From the NCBI GenBank assembly GCA_016617855.1, contig JAECUM010017389.1, positions 1 to 64,000 on the forward strand: 64,000 nt of DNA, given 5' to 3'. Below the pieces are notes generated by a model. The model did no database searches, was not told the DNA's origin, and worked only from the letters and a program-made list of their open reading frames with translations. The position numbers were made by a program, and so were the translations under genes. This stretch comes from Megalonaias nervosa. Lineage: Eukaryota > Mollusca > Bivalvia > Unionida > Unionidae. This document shows, piece by piece, positions 10,277 through 21,408 of the stretch. Every line of letters starts with the position of its first letter. Position 1 is the first letter of the stretch.

Positions 10277-10838
10277 ATGAAATGTAATTGCGAAGATGTG
10301 AACATAGATCTGTGCCTTGAGTAAAATAAGATAGTCGCTTATTGCCAGCGTTGCAATCACAGAGCTGTCATCGGATCAGGATTGGATATACATAAAATTA
10401 TTGACAAATTACCGAAAACAAAGGGAGGTTGGACATTGCCGGGACACAAATATACCGGTCCATGGAATCCACTTGATCAGAAACTATGAAAATAACGATC
10501 CGTTACCAGGACAAGAACCTTACAATCAAGTTGATGCAATTACGATGCGTCATGATATTTGTTATCGCTATCACGTCGACGACAAACTAGGTTGCGAATG
10601 GGTCATGCTTGACGAACTACGAGAGATGAAACCGGACAATATGCAAGAACAAGTTGATCGAAAGCTTGTTCAAGGTATCATTGGAGCAAAATATAAACTT
10701 GGCGTTGGTGTACCTGGTAAACTTGCGTCAGATATCAGTGGATCGCAGATCGTTCTGGCTCATGAGCTTCACAAAGCTAAAATATGCTTCTTCGACGGAA
10801 GGTCGTCGCAAACGCAGTCGATGATATCTGGGCGATAA
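10277..10838 (+). pseudogene. Phospholipase A2-type domain protein, frameshifted
   Basis: An early frame from ATG 10277 has one TAA and reaches LPGHKYTGPWNPLDQ, a Ca2+-binding-loop-like segment (PGxxYxGPxN). Near 10485 the coding sense moves to another frame with DAITMRHDICY, the catalytic His-Asp and Tyr of secreted and parvoviral PLA2s, then a helical tail to 10838. Parvovirus VP1 and some Polintons use such a domain to breach the endosomal membrane during entry. Both catalytic halves are visible but not in one frame. The 3' end overlaps the presumed start of the integrase. Confidence 0.7.
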
Positions 10839-11618
10839 ATCTCGCAGATATACAGGTATGCAGAACATTGCACAGTACAACGATAACAAAAGATACTTGG
10901 TTAACGTCATTGATGTCTTTAGCAAATACGCGTTTAGCGTTCCTATTGCCGATAAAACTGGATCGACTATAACAAATGCGCTAGAAGATATTGTTAAGAC
11001 GGAGCGAAAGCCAAATAAGACTTGGACAGACCTTGGATCAGAGTTTATTAACAAAACGTTTTGAGCAGTTTCTGAAACAAAACAATATAAAAAATATGTT
11101 AATCGTACGATAAAAGAAAAGATTTACAAATATCTTAAAGCAAATAGCACTAACAGATATATTGATGATGTGCCAGCGATGATATCAGATTATGATAACA
11201 CTAAACACAGAACAATTGGAATGTCACCGAACGATGCTATAAAAAAATCCGATTCTTGCAAACGAGAACATATATCGCAGGCATAAATTTAACGTTGATG
11301 ATCGTGTCAGAATTTCATTGACTAAAAAAGAAAACATTTTAAAAAGGTTTTACCCCGAACTGGTCTGAGGAAGTATTTGTCATCGAAAAGATTTTAACAA
11401 CACTACCGTTAACATATAAGCTGAAAGATCTTACAATGAAGAGTTAATAGGAAGTTTTATAAGAAAGATCTTCAACTAACAACACAATATATATTTGTTA
11501 TCGAACGAGTGATAAAGAAACGTGGTAAAAAAGTTTGGCCAAATGGCGTGGTTACGGTGATAGTTTTAACAGTTGTATATCAACCAGTGAAATCAAAGAT
11601 TTTTTATTAGATCGCTAG
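10784..11618 (+). pseudogene. Polinton-type integrase with chromodomain-like C-terminus; several frameshifts, catalytic Glu not found
   Basis: The first catalytic Asp segment (VVANAVDDIWAINLADIQ) is in the frame from 10784; a second frame from about 10858 carries the core strand LVNVIDVFSKYAFSVPI and the second Asp (WTDLGSEF). After 11064 another frame resumes with NRTIKEKIYKYL and the helix up to MSPNDAI. The segment normally holding the catalytic Glu is absent between these blocks, consistent with a small deletion. Further on, YIFVIERVIKKRGKK (about 11,490) and, in another frame, KWRGYGDSFNSCI match a chromodomain ending at TAG 11618. This DDE enzyme integrates Polinton DNA through its terminal repeats. 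Confidence 0.8.
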
Positions 11619-11636
11619 CGATCCGATTAGATTTTT

Positions 11637-11831
11637 TTAAATCTTTTCATATTTTAGTAGAACCGACTTGCATTTAATGGGTCTGCACAACGATATCAGA
11701 TATCGTCTTCGATCTCCTGTTAAATCTGTCACAAGGTTCAAAATCTTTACAAAGATGAAATCAAATTTTTTTATGTTTTTGACGACCATAAACTTCGAGT
11801 TGTCCAAAATACGCATAAGCGGCTTAAGCAT
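11637..11831 (-). CDS. Small hypothetical protein, minus strand
   Basis: A 64-residue frame from the Met at 11831, hydrophobic and basic (MLKPLMRILDNSKFMVVKNI), ending at the tail of the integrase gene with which it converges. No motif or membrane segment is convincing. Low-complexity A/T content makes chance a real possibility. Confidence 0.25.
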   Translation of the reverse strand: MLKPLMRILDNSKFMVVKNIKKFDFIFVKILNLVTDLTGDRRRYLISLCRPIKCKSVLLKYEKI

Positions 11832-11878
11832 CTCATAAAATAACTGATGCTCTGTGACAGCAAAATCATTTTTTTTTT

Positions 11879-12133
11879 TTATCTTTCTGGCAGGATGGTA
11901 TTTGATATTATATCATGATTGCGTTGCAACATAAACTTGTTCGTGTTGAGGTATAATAGCACGTTATCAGCAAGTTGATCATCATGTACAGGAAACAGAT
12001 ATGTTTCAAGATCAAACTGTGATTGTTCTACATGCTGATGCGATGTTGTCAGTCGATTACAATCTTCAATTTTATCAAGATCAACTCGAAGATCAGATAA
12101 TCGTTGAAACATATTATAATTTATCAGCGACAT
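11879..12133 (-). CDS. Small hypothetical protein, minus strand
   Basis: I place the start at 12133 (MSLINYNMFQRLSDLRVDLD) because the upstream part of the open frame is composition-poor. About 84 residues, acidic, with a helical region and a His-rich patch (TTSHQHVEQSQ). The stop abuts a T11 run at 11868-11878. Not recognised; position suggests a Polinton 1 accessory gene. Confidence 0.35.
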   Translation of the reverse strand: MSLINYNMFQRLSDLRVDLDKIEDCNRLTTSHQHVEQSQFDLETYLFPVHDDQLADNVLLYLNTNKFMLQRNHDIISNTILPER

Positions 12134-12245
12134 TATACATAAAACTTTTATGTAATAGAAGTAATAAATGCCATACGAAATAAGGAGTATTGTCAGAACT
12201 ACAATATTGAATACGAATCTGCTGTTTGACGTGGTTACAGTTTTT

Positions 12246-12490
12246 ATGAGCAATGATAAAAAGGATCTCAAACATGTTAATCTTATCGTTGGATACGATC
12301 CATACTAGGCTTTTGAAGTACTGTTAACTGATTTCGAGGTATCAGAACTCGATAAAGATAAAAAGATCTTTGTTAGATATGACATGGAAACTGTCATGAA
12401 ATGGGTTCATTGTTACTTGATCAGAGAAAATGTTAGGGATATTCTAAAGATTGATCAATGTAGTGTGCAAAGCACTCTAACTTTGTGTTA
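12246..12490 (+). pseudogene. Small accessory protein A (one in-frame TAG)
   Basis: From ATG 12246 (MSNDKKDLKHVNLIVGYDPY) the frame continues to TAA 12490 with a single internal TAG at about 12306. Its C-terminal half (KIFVRYDMETVMKWVHCYLI) aligns by eye with that of the next gene (KIWIEYDRKALNKYVNCCLT). I read the two as tandem paralogues of unknown function. Confidence 0.45.
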
Positions 12491-12504
12491 AATATTTGAT
12501 TAAC

Positions 12505-12774
12505 ATGGAACGCTTTGTTACTCGAGCTAATGCTGTAAACACATATCAACTAGAAGAGGCTATAATAAACGTGTTTTGCGGCGATGTTAACGCGACGGAC
12601 CACTTCGAAGTAGAAAGAGAAAAAAATAATCTTATTTTGCTTAACAACATCGAAGTCGATCGTATGTTGAAATATGGTAAGATCTGGATAGAGTACGACA
12701 GAAAAGCTCTAAACAAATATGTTAATTGCTGTCTAACCAACAGCGGTATTGCTGCTATACTAAACAACAAATGA
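12505..12774 (+). CDS. Small accessory protein B, paralogue of the preceding gene
   Basis: Intact frame from ATG 12505 (MERFVTRANAVNTYQLEEAI) to 12774, about 89 residues. Mixed alpha/beta composition and a C-terminal segment similar to that of gene A. It converges with the HNH gene on the minus strand, with 3 bp between stops. No known domain. Confidence 0.5.
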   Translation: MERFVTRANAVNTYQLEEAIINVFCGDVNATDHFEVEREKNNLILLNNIEVDRMLKYGKIWIEYDRKALNKYVNCCLTNSGIAAILNNK

Positions 12775-12777
12775 GTA

Positions 12778-13620
12778 TCAAAAGAAGATCATATCAAATG
12801 TTGTTCCTGAGAAAGCTGATTTATAAATACCATCAGCGGCATATTTTATTGATCGTGTATTAACGTTATAATATTTTGACGCTGATGAAATTGAAGGAAA
12901 AAGTATTTCCTCATCTGTAACAGAGTTTGTTGCTATAATAGATTTTTTTAGGACTCTTGAAATTAATACCACCTCCTCTTCCACGTCTCGTATTTTCCTC
13001 TGGTGTAACAATGTAAAGATTTTCAAGTCGGTTGTCCGTCTTTTTTACATTTATGTGATCAATGATAAGACCTTCGGGGATAGGTCCATTAAATACCTCA
13101 TAAACAAAACGATTCGAGTAGCAGTTAATACAATTAGTATTTTTTTTCTCGTACTGTTACATGAAAATATCCTGTGTTATTGATACTACTAACAACTTTT
13201 CTTGTTCTGATGTTTCTGACAACCCCTTTTCTGTCAGCCTCATACAAATCATAGATCGGATGTGGTTTAAACTCTTCTTTCAAAGACAAATTAGCAATGT
13301 TATTGTCGGTTACCTGATCATTGACATGATACGCTTTTCATTCTAGCAGGAATATCGTCATTGAACAATGTCAAGGTAAAATCATGTAAAAACATTTTAG
13401 CATATTCAATATCATCTTCTGCTTTTACCGTTATCTTATAACCTTCTAATGTTAATACTCCGATACCTTTTTTGTCTTGAGATTTATAACGACATCAAGT
13501 TCATTGCCGGCGAACAAGTTATATTTTCGATGACACCAAATTATTTCCTGGCACCTTGCAATAATATTGACTTTGATAGGTCGTTGATATAAATTTGCAT
13601 TGTTATACTATACATTTTTC
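12778..13620 (-). pseudogene. HNH homing-endonuclease-like gene with NUMOD-type DNA-binding modules, several frameshifts
   Basis: Read on the minus strand from about 13,620, the N-terminal part contains GVLTLEGYKITVKAEDDIEY, then a NUMOD4-like segment (PIYDLYEADRKGVVRN). After a break at an A8/T8 run (about 13,147) comes RFVYEVFNGPIPEGLIIDHI followed by a short NRLENL segment, the HNH core (His of DHI and Asn of the N-x-x-x-N loop). Another frameshift leads to a C-terminal NUMOD1/IENR1-like helix-turn-helix (FPSISSASKYYNVNTRSIKY) ending at 12778. This order is that of free-standing homing endonucleases of phages and large DNA viruses. It lies just upstream of polymerase B in the opposite direction. 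Confidence 0.7.
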
Positions 13621-13845
13621 AAATCTCTAATTAGCAATTTCGTATCGTACTATTAGAGAAATATAAAACACATAATATATGATGTTGAAACTTACAAATA
13701 TTGCGAAACGAAATTTGTTCCTGACAAAATATCAGCCCCAAAAATTGCAACAGCTTATGCCGGATTTGACAACAGCTGGAGATTTGATAATCAACCTTTA
13801 CTAACAAATTTCCCATCTACAAATCTGTTTCATCTACTTCAACCA

Positions 13846-16800
13846 ACAGTAAAATCTGAGCTTGCAACGCATAAGGGTCTAATAATCATTGTGCAATTTC
13901 ATGTTCGCTTCTCAAAGATGAGTATATCATCGGATCGTCTAGCCGATCAGACGCAATCATCTTAACAGCAATTCGAAGAACTTGCTGATCCTTACATTAC
14001 ATTGCTATTCCGCCGAGATTTTAATTGGAAAAAATTTTAATGTCATTGTCAGATGATATTTTTCAGGAGATACAGAAAAAAGTTTATGAATACACAACGT
14101 CTGGATTGGATTGGAGATTCAATAAAATAACAGAAATTTTGTTTCATACTATGAAATATAATCCATTGCGAGGTAGCTCATATGTCTATCTACCAACTAA
14201 AATTAAAAACTTAAAATGTTGTATCAATGTCGAGAACAACGATAACAAATGTTTTGAATGGCCGTTATTATCAGCGTTGTTCCCGGTAGATAAGCACGCC
14301 GACAGAGTATAAAATTACATTTGTCATTCTAACAATCTAAACTTTTCCGGAATTGTATTTCCCGTTTCTGAGTATCAAATTCCAAAATTTGAGAAACAAA
14401 ACATTTTACTTTTGCCAGGTGGTATTAATGTATTTGGAGTTGATGATGATACACAAAAGATCTACCTAAGATATATCAGCGATAGAGCCACATCAGATAC
14501 TGCAAGATCCAAACAAACAACAATAAACTTGCTGTTCTATAAAAACCATTACGTGGGGATCAAAAATTTTAACGGATTAGTCGGTCGGCAGTATAACAAG
14601 CAGAACGAAAAGAAACATATCTGTTTCAAGTGTCTCCACGGATGTAAGTCCCAGATGGTATTAGATCGTCACCTAGAATATTCTTTTAAAGTACAACAAA
14701 TATCTATGCCAGGTAAAGATGAAAACATATTGCAGTTCACGAATTACAAACACAAGATGAAAGTTCCGTTTATAATATACTACGATTTCGAGTCGATTGT
14801 ACTTCCTGTGCAAGGAGTAGAAAATAATCCTGATAAATCTTCTACAAGAAAAGTACCAGAACATGTTCCATGTGGGGTCGCAAACAAAACTGTATTGCTG
14901 TTGATAAACGTTTATCAAAACATGTTAAACTTTATCGTTGAGAAAATCCTGTTCTGTGGTTGTTGAAAAATCTCATTAGCGAGGTTGATGCCATCATGAT
15001 GTTGCTAGACAGGATAACGAAGATGAAACCGCTCACAATAAAACAAGAAACAGAATTTGCTTCGGCAAAAATATGTCATGTTTGCGAGCAGGCGTTTACG
15101 ACTCAAGATCGAGTAAAAGATCCCTGTTATATTACAGAAAAGTATCGCGGTCCAGCTCATGACAAATGCAATCTTAAATATACCGCACTAGATCTCTTTC
15201 CTGTTGTCGCACACAATTTCCGTGGATACGATTCTCATATTACTGTAGAAGCATTCGGCAACAAAGATATAATTAACCACCTAAAAATCAATAACAACGA
15301 TTAAATAAAATGCATTGCAAACAACACGGAAAAGTATATATCTGTTACACTCGGAAAGGTTAGATTTATTGATAGTCTCCAGTTTTTGGCGGCATCTTTA
15401 GACGAACTAATGAAAGGATGTGGAAAGCTTTATAATAATTTACTTACAAGAAAAGGTATCTTTCCATATGAAAATCTTGACGTCTGGGATAGATTTAATG
15501 AAACAAGTTTAAGTGACCGGGAAAGTTTTTATTCTCGATTAAATCCTGAAAGTGTCAGCGATAACGACTGTGCTTACGCTCAGCAAATTTGGAATGATTT
15601 CGACTGTAAAACCTTTGGAGATTATCATGACCTGTATCTGATCATAGATGTGTTGTTGCCCGCGGATATATTTGAAAATTTCAGATATGTCAGCGCTGAT
15701 AACTACGGACTTGACTCAATATGGTATTACTCAACACCGGGATTATCTTGGGACGCATTATTTAAGCACAGTAAAATGAAACTGGAATTGCTGACAGATC
15801 CTGACATGTTTGTTTCACAGAAAGTGGAATCCAAGGTGGAATAAGCGTTATTAAAAAAATATGCAGCTGCAAATAACAAATACATGAGAAACTATGATAA
15901 GACATTGCTGTCGTTTTTCATAGTTTATTTGTACCCAAATAATCTGTAAGAATATCCAATATCTGAGCCGATTCCGTATGCATGATTTCATTGGATAAGT
16001 CTGTAGCAGTTTTTAAAAGAAACGGATAATACTGTACCTGTTAATATTGGTTATTTTGTTGATGTTGATCTTGACTATCCCGTTGATCTTCATGACGCAC
16101 ATAACGATTATCCATTTTGCCCTGAGTCAATGCGGGGCCTCGTGTGGCCGAGTGGTTTAAAGCGCTCACTGTTACGGATCATTGCCATCTCACCTCTGTC
16201 TGCGTGGGTTCGAGTCTCGGGTTCGGCTAATGTGCGTATGTGAGAAAGCTTGACAGTAGCTTCTCGTGGGTAGGTGGTTCTTTCCGGGGTTTTCCAGGGT
16301 TCTTCCTCCACCATTTATACTGGCCGCCATGTATAGCTTATCTTGTGCTGAAAAATGGCGTTAAACCCTACAACAACAAAACAACAACATCCTGAGTCAA
16401 TGCTGATCGACTATAATTTGCTATCAGAAAAATAGCAATATTACTCATTTAGTGCCAGCTCCAGTGGTAAATCTGTTGTTCAAAATTAGTACCAAATCTT
16501 CTTGACAAACGAAGATCAATATTACATAATAAATATCTCAAACAAGAGCTTGATCATGGTTTAATACTAAAAAAATTTCATCGTGTGTTAAAGTTTAATC
16601 AGTCGCGTTGGATGAAAGATTATATCGACTCTACTACTAGACGAAGCGCAGCTGTAACAACAGGATTTGAAAAAAACTTCTTTAAGCTCATGAACAACAG
16701 CGTCTTCAGAAAGACCATGGAGAATATCAGAGAGTCAATACTGAGATCGTCAATAACGCTGAACGTCGTAATAAACTTGTAGCATCTGATAATTTTGTTA

Positions 16801-17440
16801 GTATGAAAATGTTTAATGAAAATCTTGTCCCTATACATGAGAGAAAGACAAACTTAAAGCTGAATAAACCAGTTTATGTTGGTATGGCAGTGCTGAGATA
16901 TCAAAAACGTTAATGTACGACTTTCATTACAATTTTGCTAAGAGTGAATGGCCTGATGCAGAGTTGCTATTTACAGATACTGACTTGTTGATGTACAAGA
17001 TAGGATCTGATGATATTAACAAAGAATTTAATGAACACCGGGATCTGTCTGATCTTTCAGATTATCCAACATATAGCGGATATCACTGCAATGACAATAA
17101 AAAACTAATAGGAAAGTTTTAAAATGAAGTTTCTATGAAAATTATAAAGGAATTTATTGGATTACGTAGTAAAATGTATTGCTTAAAATTATCAATAATA
17201 AGGTTAAAAAACGACCTAAGGGAATAGAAAGAAATGTTGTTGGTAAAGTAATCGGATTTGATAATTATAAGTCGGCGTTAGACGGTTTCAGTGGTCATGT
17301 TGAAATGATGGTAATAAAATCAAATTGTTATAAAACTGAGACTGATGTTATAAAAAAAATCTGGTCTTTGCAATTTCGATGATTAAAGATACTACTTTTA
17401 TGGAATTAATACATTTCCGTTGGGATACAAAAATGTCTGA
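13846..17440 (+). pseudogene. Protein-primed family B DNA polymerase (Polinton type), multiple frameshifts and a SINE insertion
   Basis: Collinear polymerase segments in shifting frames: N-terminal CFEWPLLSAL (about 14,250); exonuclease I IIYYDFESI (14,780); zinc motif CHVCEQAF (15,075); exonuclease II HNFRGYDSHI (15,215); exonuclease III DYHDLYLIID (15,625); PGLSWDALF and KLELLTDPDMF (15,745-15,810); motif B FKLMNNSVFRKTMEN (16,680-16,725) with Arg where the family has Gly; motif C LLFTDTDLLM (16,970-16,990) with Leu where Ser is usual; and a C-terminal TFPLGYKN ending at TGA 17438-17440. It would replicate the linear element from a terminal protein. The SINE, the frameshifts and the altered motif B and C residues argue that it is inactive. 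Confidence 0.85.
16134..16390 (+). mobile_element. tRNA-derived SINE inserted in polymerase B
   Basis: A 257-bp body starts with a tRNA-like head: A box TGGCCGAGTGG and B box GGTTCGAGTCTC (tRNA-Leu/Ser-like). The tail ends in AAC/AAAC repeats. It is flanked by perfect 13-bp target duplications CCTGAGTCAATGC at 16121-16133 and 16391-16403. The 3' body (TGGCCGCCATGTATAGC and AAAATGGCGTTAAACC) resembles molluscan SINEs of the V-SINE type; the family name is a guess. The copy is much better preserved than the one at 60.8 kb. Confidence 0.9.
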
Positions 17441-17586
17441 TGTTGTTGAATTTAGCAAGGTGGATTTTTTAGACTGGTTATTACAGTAATTCGCCAGCGA
17501 TTTAATTTAAAAAATAAGGATAGTAAAATTTTTTTGTGAAATATGAACTGTAAAAAGATATTACGGTAGAAGATACCACGTTAAGG

Positions 17587-17916
17587 ATGAAGAGAATTCT
17601 CTTTCAGGGTAAGCATATGACGATTATACTTAACAACGAGAAGTATAGCAAGTACTTCAATAATAGAAATAAGATAAAGTTGTCTCTTGTTTGTAATGAT
17701 TATTCAGAATAATTTGATAAACTTTCTTTGATCACAAAAGAGCTCGTTAAAACTATTGACAATCTTTATAATCCAATATCGCAAAACAAACGATGTTGCC
17801 TCAACAAAGTTGTTTTCATAGTTGTTTGGACTAACATGAGGGGGCTCTGGAGGGGGAAGAATTATGTTGTCGTCAAGTTCAAAGCAGGATTTTGGGCCAG
17901 AAAACCCCCTTTATAA
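17587..17916 (+). pseudogene. Small Polinton 1 accessory gene downstream of polymerase B, one in-frame stop
   Basis: ATG at 17587 (MKRILFQGKHMTIILNNEKY) opens a frame with one TAA near 17,710, continuing with LSLITKELVKTIDNLYNPIS and losing coding character after about 17,800. Lys/Asn-rich and helical, like the small accessory proteins at 12.2-12.8 kb. The GGGGGCTCTGGAGGGGG tract at 17,840 may mark the element's right end, but I see no inverted repeat partner. Confidence 0.35.
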
Positions 17917-18152
17917 GATTACTAACAGAACCATGCCATCTCGACAGCTCTTAATATACGGAGCTATTTGAAAAGTTCTGAATATTTTGCTATAACTCTT
18001 CTTTCTTTAATCTGTGAAAAGACTAACTGTTGATAGAGACAGAAAAAAACCCCAACATTTTATATATTGGCTTGCAATTGAACGTGCAGCACGCCAGACA
18101 CTAGCATATATATGCATAAGACGTAACATGGGTAAATGACAGTGACGTAAGA

Positions 18153-18389
18153 ATGTCGGAGAAGGAAAACAATTCCACTATTCTGAAAAGTGCATACTGC
18201 AAAATTCGCGTGCTTTGTGGGTACGCTGCTACTGATATCAAGGCTGACCTGGATAAAGTTTGCAGATGCAATTTCTTGTTATATTCTTCAATTATGAGGT
18301 GGTTTGCTGTGAAGAAGGCAATTGATGAAGCTGCTCAATGCACAGTGGAGTTATTGTTATCGCGAGCATTAATTTGTCAACTGGTTTGA
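18153..18389 (+). pseudogene. Possible mariner/Mos1-type helix-turn-helix fragment
   Basis: A 78-residue frame. The central part (AYCKIRVLCGYAATDIKADL ... SIMRWFAVKK) has the spacing of the Mos1-type HTH module found at the N-terminus of mariner transposases and in domesticated derivatives: a hydrophobic first helix, then a short spacer and an S-x-x-x-RW-F recognition helix. No catalytic DDE/D part follows, and it ends in an unrelated frame. Weak call. Confidence 0.35.
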
Positions 18390-18539
18390 ATATATTAAAG
18401 AATCATATGAAACTCAAGAGGGTTTGTGCAAGACGGGTCCCGCGTTTTCTTAAACACCCGATCATAGGCAGACAAGTGTTGAAATCGCCAAACAGCAGCT
18501 CCCCAAATATGAACAGTGAACCAGACGCGTTTCAATGAG

Positions 18540-19724
18540 TTTGTAACACGTAATTAAAGATAGATTTACCTTTTTTTTAGTTTAATTGGAAAAACGAGCA
18601 GAGATTATTAATAATGGACCGCCAAGAGTGTTTTATACATATTAATTTTCTATGCAGAAGCCCAGTCGTCCAGCACCTGTACCTGACTCTGCTGGTGTCA
18701 CTGGACAGTTGCGTGTCTCCAAAGTGTTGCCATAAGTTGTGGAACGGCACTGAACAACTTCTCAGCGCACCGGTACACGAGGCATCCATCTACTCCATGC
18801 GAACGTACTTGCGCAAAATCCGCCATAGTGAGAGGCCTTCTGAATTAGCATGATTTAAAAGCCGCCATTTGTTTATAAGTGCAGTGTTCCAGTGTATGGA
18901 CACCATGCCAAAACATGGTATTTAATAAATGGATAATTAAACTGAAAAAGTGTTAAGTTTCATGGGAAATATTTTGAGTCTGTTCTAAAGTACTGCTCGC
19001 TGATAAAGAACAGCGCACTAATGTTTATAACCCTTGAAAGACCCCCTCGTAAGTTATATCTGAGGCCAACATGCTAAAGATATGTGAGGGATTAACATCA
19101 TTTGTGTCAGTATTTTGTCATAAGCTACACAACTCAATAAGCCAGGTGTTAATAGTTATAACCAGGTGATATTTCCCCTAATTCAGTTTGTAAACAAGTA
19201 AAATGTAGACATAAAATGAAGCTGGCCAGCGTACGCTATGAACCAAATGTACGTAGTAGCAACATTTTACGTAGGTGTACATCGAAATATGTATGTAAGT
19301 TCCCTTTTTAAATGCGTATTTGTTTTTTAAACATGTTTACTTATCGCCCTTTGCTTTAGCTGTTGATGGGTGGTTTTAATTTTTCTTTGTCGCCTTTCAT
19401 CTTTGTTCTTTCATTCTTTTTATTAGATAATAACAACTAAAATGCACGAAACACAAGATAGGTATAAAAGTCACTCGATAAATTTACAATGAAAGACGTT
19501 TATTCGTATATGGATAGCATAGGTGCCTCACAAAAGCAATGTCGGATTTTAGGAACCGCTTCGACAATAATCTGTGCATCGAACAATTTACATAAATTCC
19601 TTGAAGCTTAGATTTTCTTAATTACATACACAAGTAACAAAGAAAACAAATGTTTTAGACTATACGATGTATCTTGGCATCGTTAAAACCTAACGCAACT
19701 TCTTCCTCAGAGGACATCAAAGAA

Positions 19725-19775
<51 letters not shown>

Positions 19776-21400
19776 AAATAACCACGTGTATAGAAAGGAA
19801 CCTGTTGCCAATGTCGAGGGCATGAATCATGCCACTAATAATTAACTGAGCAGGGTACCAGTTTCGAAGTCGATGAACACTGGATACAGTACTTAATGCT
19901 TGGCGATTGGGTCATTGGTTGTTACATCAGCGAGGAATTATTCTTTCTTAATTACCGGAGAATTTTTATCAGAACTTGTAACTTATCGATTCTTTCTGAG
20001 CACGCACACGATCTAGAGTTTTTACATACAGGCCCAATTATCTTGTGCATGCCAGGGTCTAAACAGATGATTAGGGTAGCGTTAATGATTTTAGGGACAT
20101 TGGGGTCGGGAGGGGAGGGGGGCATAGAAAATGCCGCAAAGCACGTAAGTTTGATTGTGCAGAAAGTTAGCAATTACATCAGTCAGGAAGTACTTGTAAC
20201 GTGCATTGGATCCGTTTTGTGTACTGTGTCCTTTTGAGCACAAAACAGGTTTATTTTCTCGAACTTTAGCCATGATGTCTGCGGAAAATAAATTAGTAAG
20301 ATGATCAAGATAAATAGATTCTGACGTCATTTCTTAACTATATTCAGTTTGAGGAATTCCATTGAAGGATAAAAGTCCTCAACGAAGTGAAATAAACACA
20401 CTGACATTTTAGGGACTGTGTCATTCTGAGTTAATTCTTACCATATCTGTCTGTGACAAATTCGATTCAAACTTGTAACCTACCAAGTCATGGAATTACG
20501 TTTTGTACTTTATTGTTATGAACCATAAATCATGAATATGAGATATAAACATCCTTAGTTGTAGGGACTTATTGGCATGTTAGTTAAAGTGTTTTCTATT
20601 TTCATTTTCGGATACACAATGTCGGCATTGGGCTTCACGCAGAGATCCGAGGCCCGCCCCAGCCCAACTCCCTATGTCCCTATGTTTCGTTTTTCATTTG
20701 GATCTTTCTTTATAAAATCAAAAATGGGACCAAACCATACACGAACAATATTAAAAGCAACCATTTCACCTGTTTTTTCCTCAAGTACTTATATCAGATA
20801 GAAGTTTTAAAATAGTCAGTAATGGACATGAAATGTAGTAACTACTTTACACTTGTGTCAACTACATCAAGGAAAATCGTTTTCTATTCGGGTTCAGTAT
20901 ATGTTTCCGTTTACATTATAACCCATATCGACCGTGATCATCAAATACCTCTTAGATGTAAACGAGACACAACTTAAAAATAAACCCTCGAATATCTTTT
21001 CACACTGAAAATTAAACAAGAATGTATCTTTACCATGCTGGAGAACTCGTACCCTGCTTTACCAATAATTAGGACATGTTCCTTCGCCTCATACAGATCG
21101 ATATATTTGGAATCGATATGGTTTTATGGTAAAAATGGTAATCCTTATCAAACAAAAGTGTGAATTATTTATCTGTCCTAATCTGGATTAGATTAGAAAT
21201 ACTTCACCTGATACTGCCGTATTACAGGATTAAGTATCCTCTTTTAATAGTTGCATATTTGTTGAGGTTTATAGTAGTTTTCTTTATGCACAATGTGCAT
21301 TCGTGTTTTGAAGAAATTTATCAACAGGAAGATAAACATCATGGGTGTCACTCTGCGTTTTTCCTAGAATTTAATATTACAGCTGTCAATTTCGGGGATT
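18540..21400. other. Gene-free interval
   Basis: Only short, mutually overlapping frames without family features. A TC/CA microsatellite lies at 19,726-19,773. A frame at 20,577-20,801 starts like a signal peptide (MLVKVFSIFIFGY) but is unsupported by splice signals or homology. Confidence 0.5.
19726..19773. repeat. (TC)n-(CA)n microsatellite
   Basis: A CT run of about 7 units passes into about 17 CA units. Confidence 0.95.
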
Positions 21401-21408
21401 GTTGATAC

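Larger units (their letters stand above)
3128..17916 (+). mobile_element. Polinton 1: decayed Polinton/Maverick element
   Basis: The element is defined by co-occurrence, in one block, of an A32-type packaging ATPase, capsid-type proteins, adenain-like protease, chromodomain integrase and protein-primed family B DNA polymerase. This set is diagnostic of Polintons/adintoviruses. Most genes are on +; the left arm (3.1-5.2 kb) and a block at 11.6-13.6 kb contain minus-strand genes. Limits are those of the outermost plausible genes; no terminal inverted repeats or 6-bp target duplication were identified. Nearly every gene has frameshifts or stops and a SINE sits in the polymerase, so the copy looks old and inactive. 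Confidence 0.85.

Noticed and set aside
10784..11618. Retroviral or LTR-retrotransposon integrase
   Set aside because: No gag, protease or reverse transcriptase nearby; the chromodomain ending and the neighbouring polymerase B are Polinton-type.
16134..16230. Possible tRNA-Leu/Ser gene
   Set aside because: A and B boxes are present, but the cloverleaf is degenerate and the unit continues into a SINE body with target duplications.
20577..20801. Frame starting with a signal-peptide-like sequence
   Set aside because: No splice donor in phase, no family features and Pro/Ser-rich random-looking continuation.
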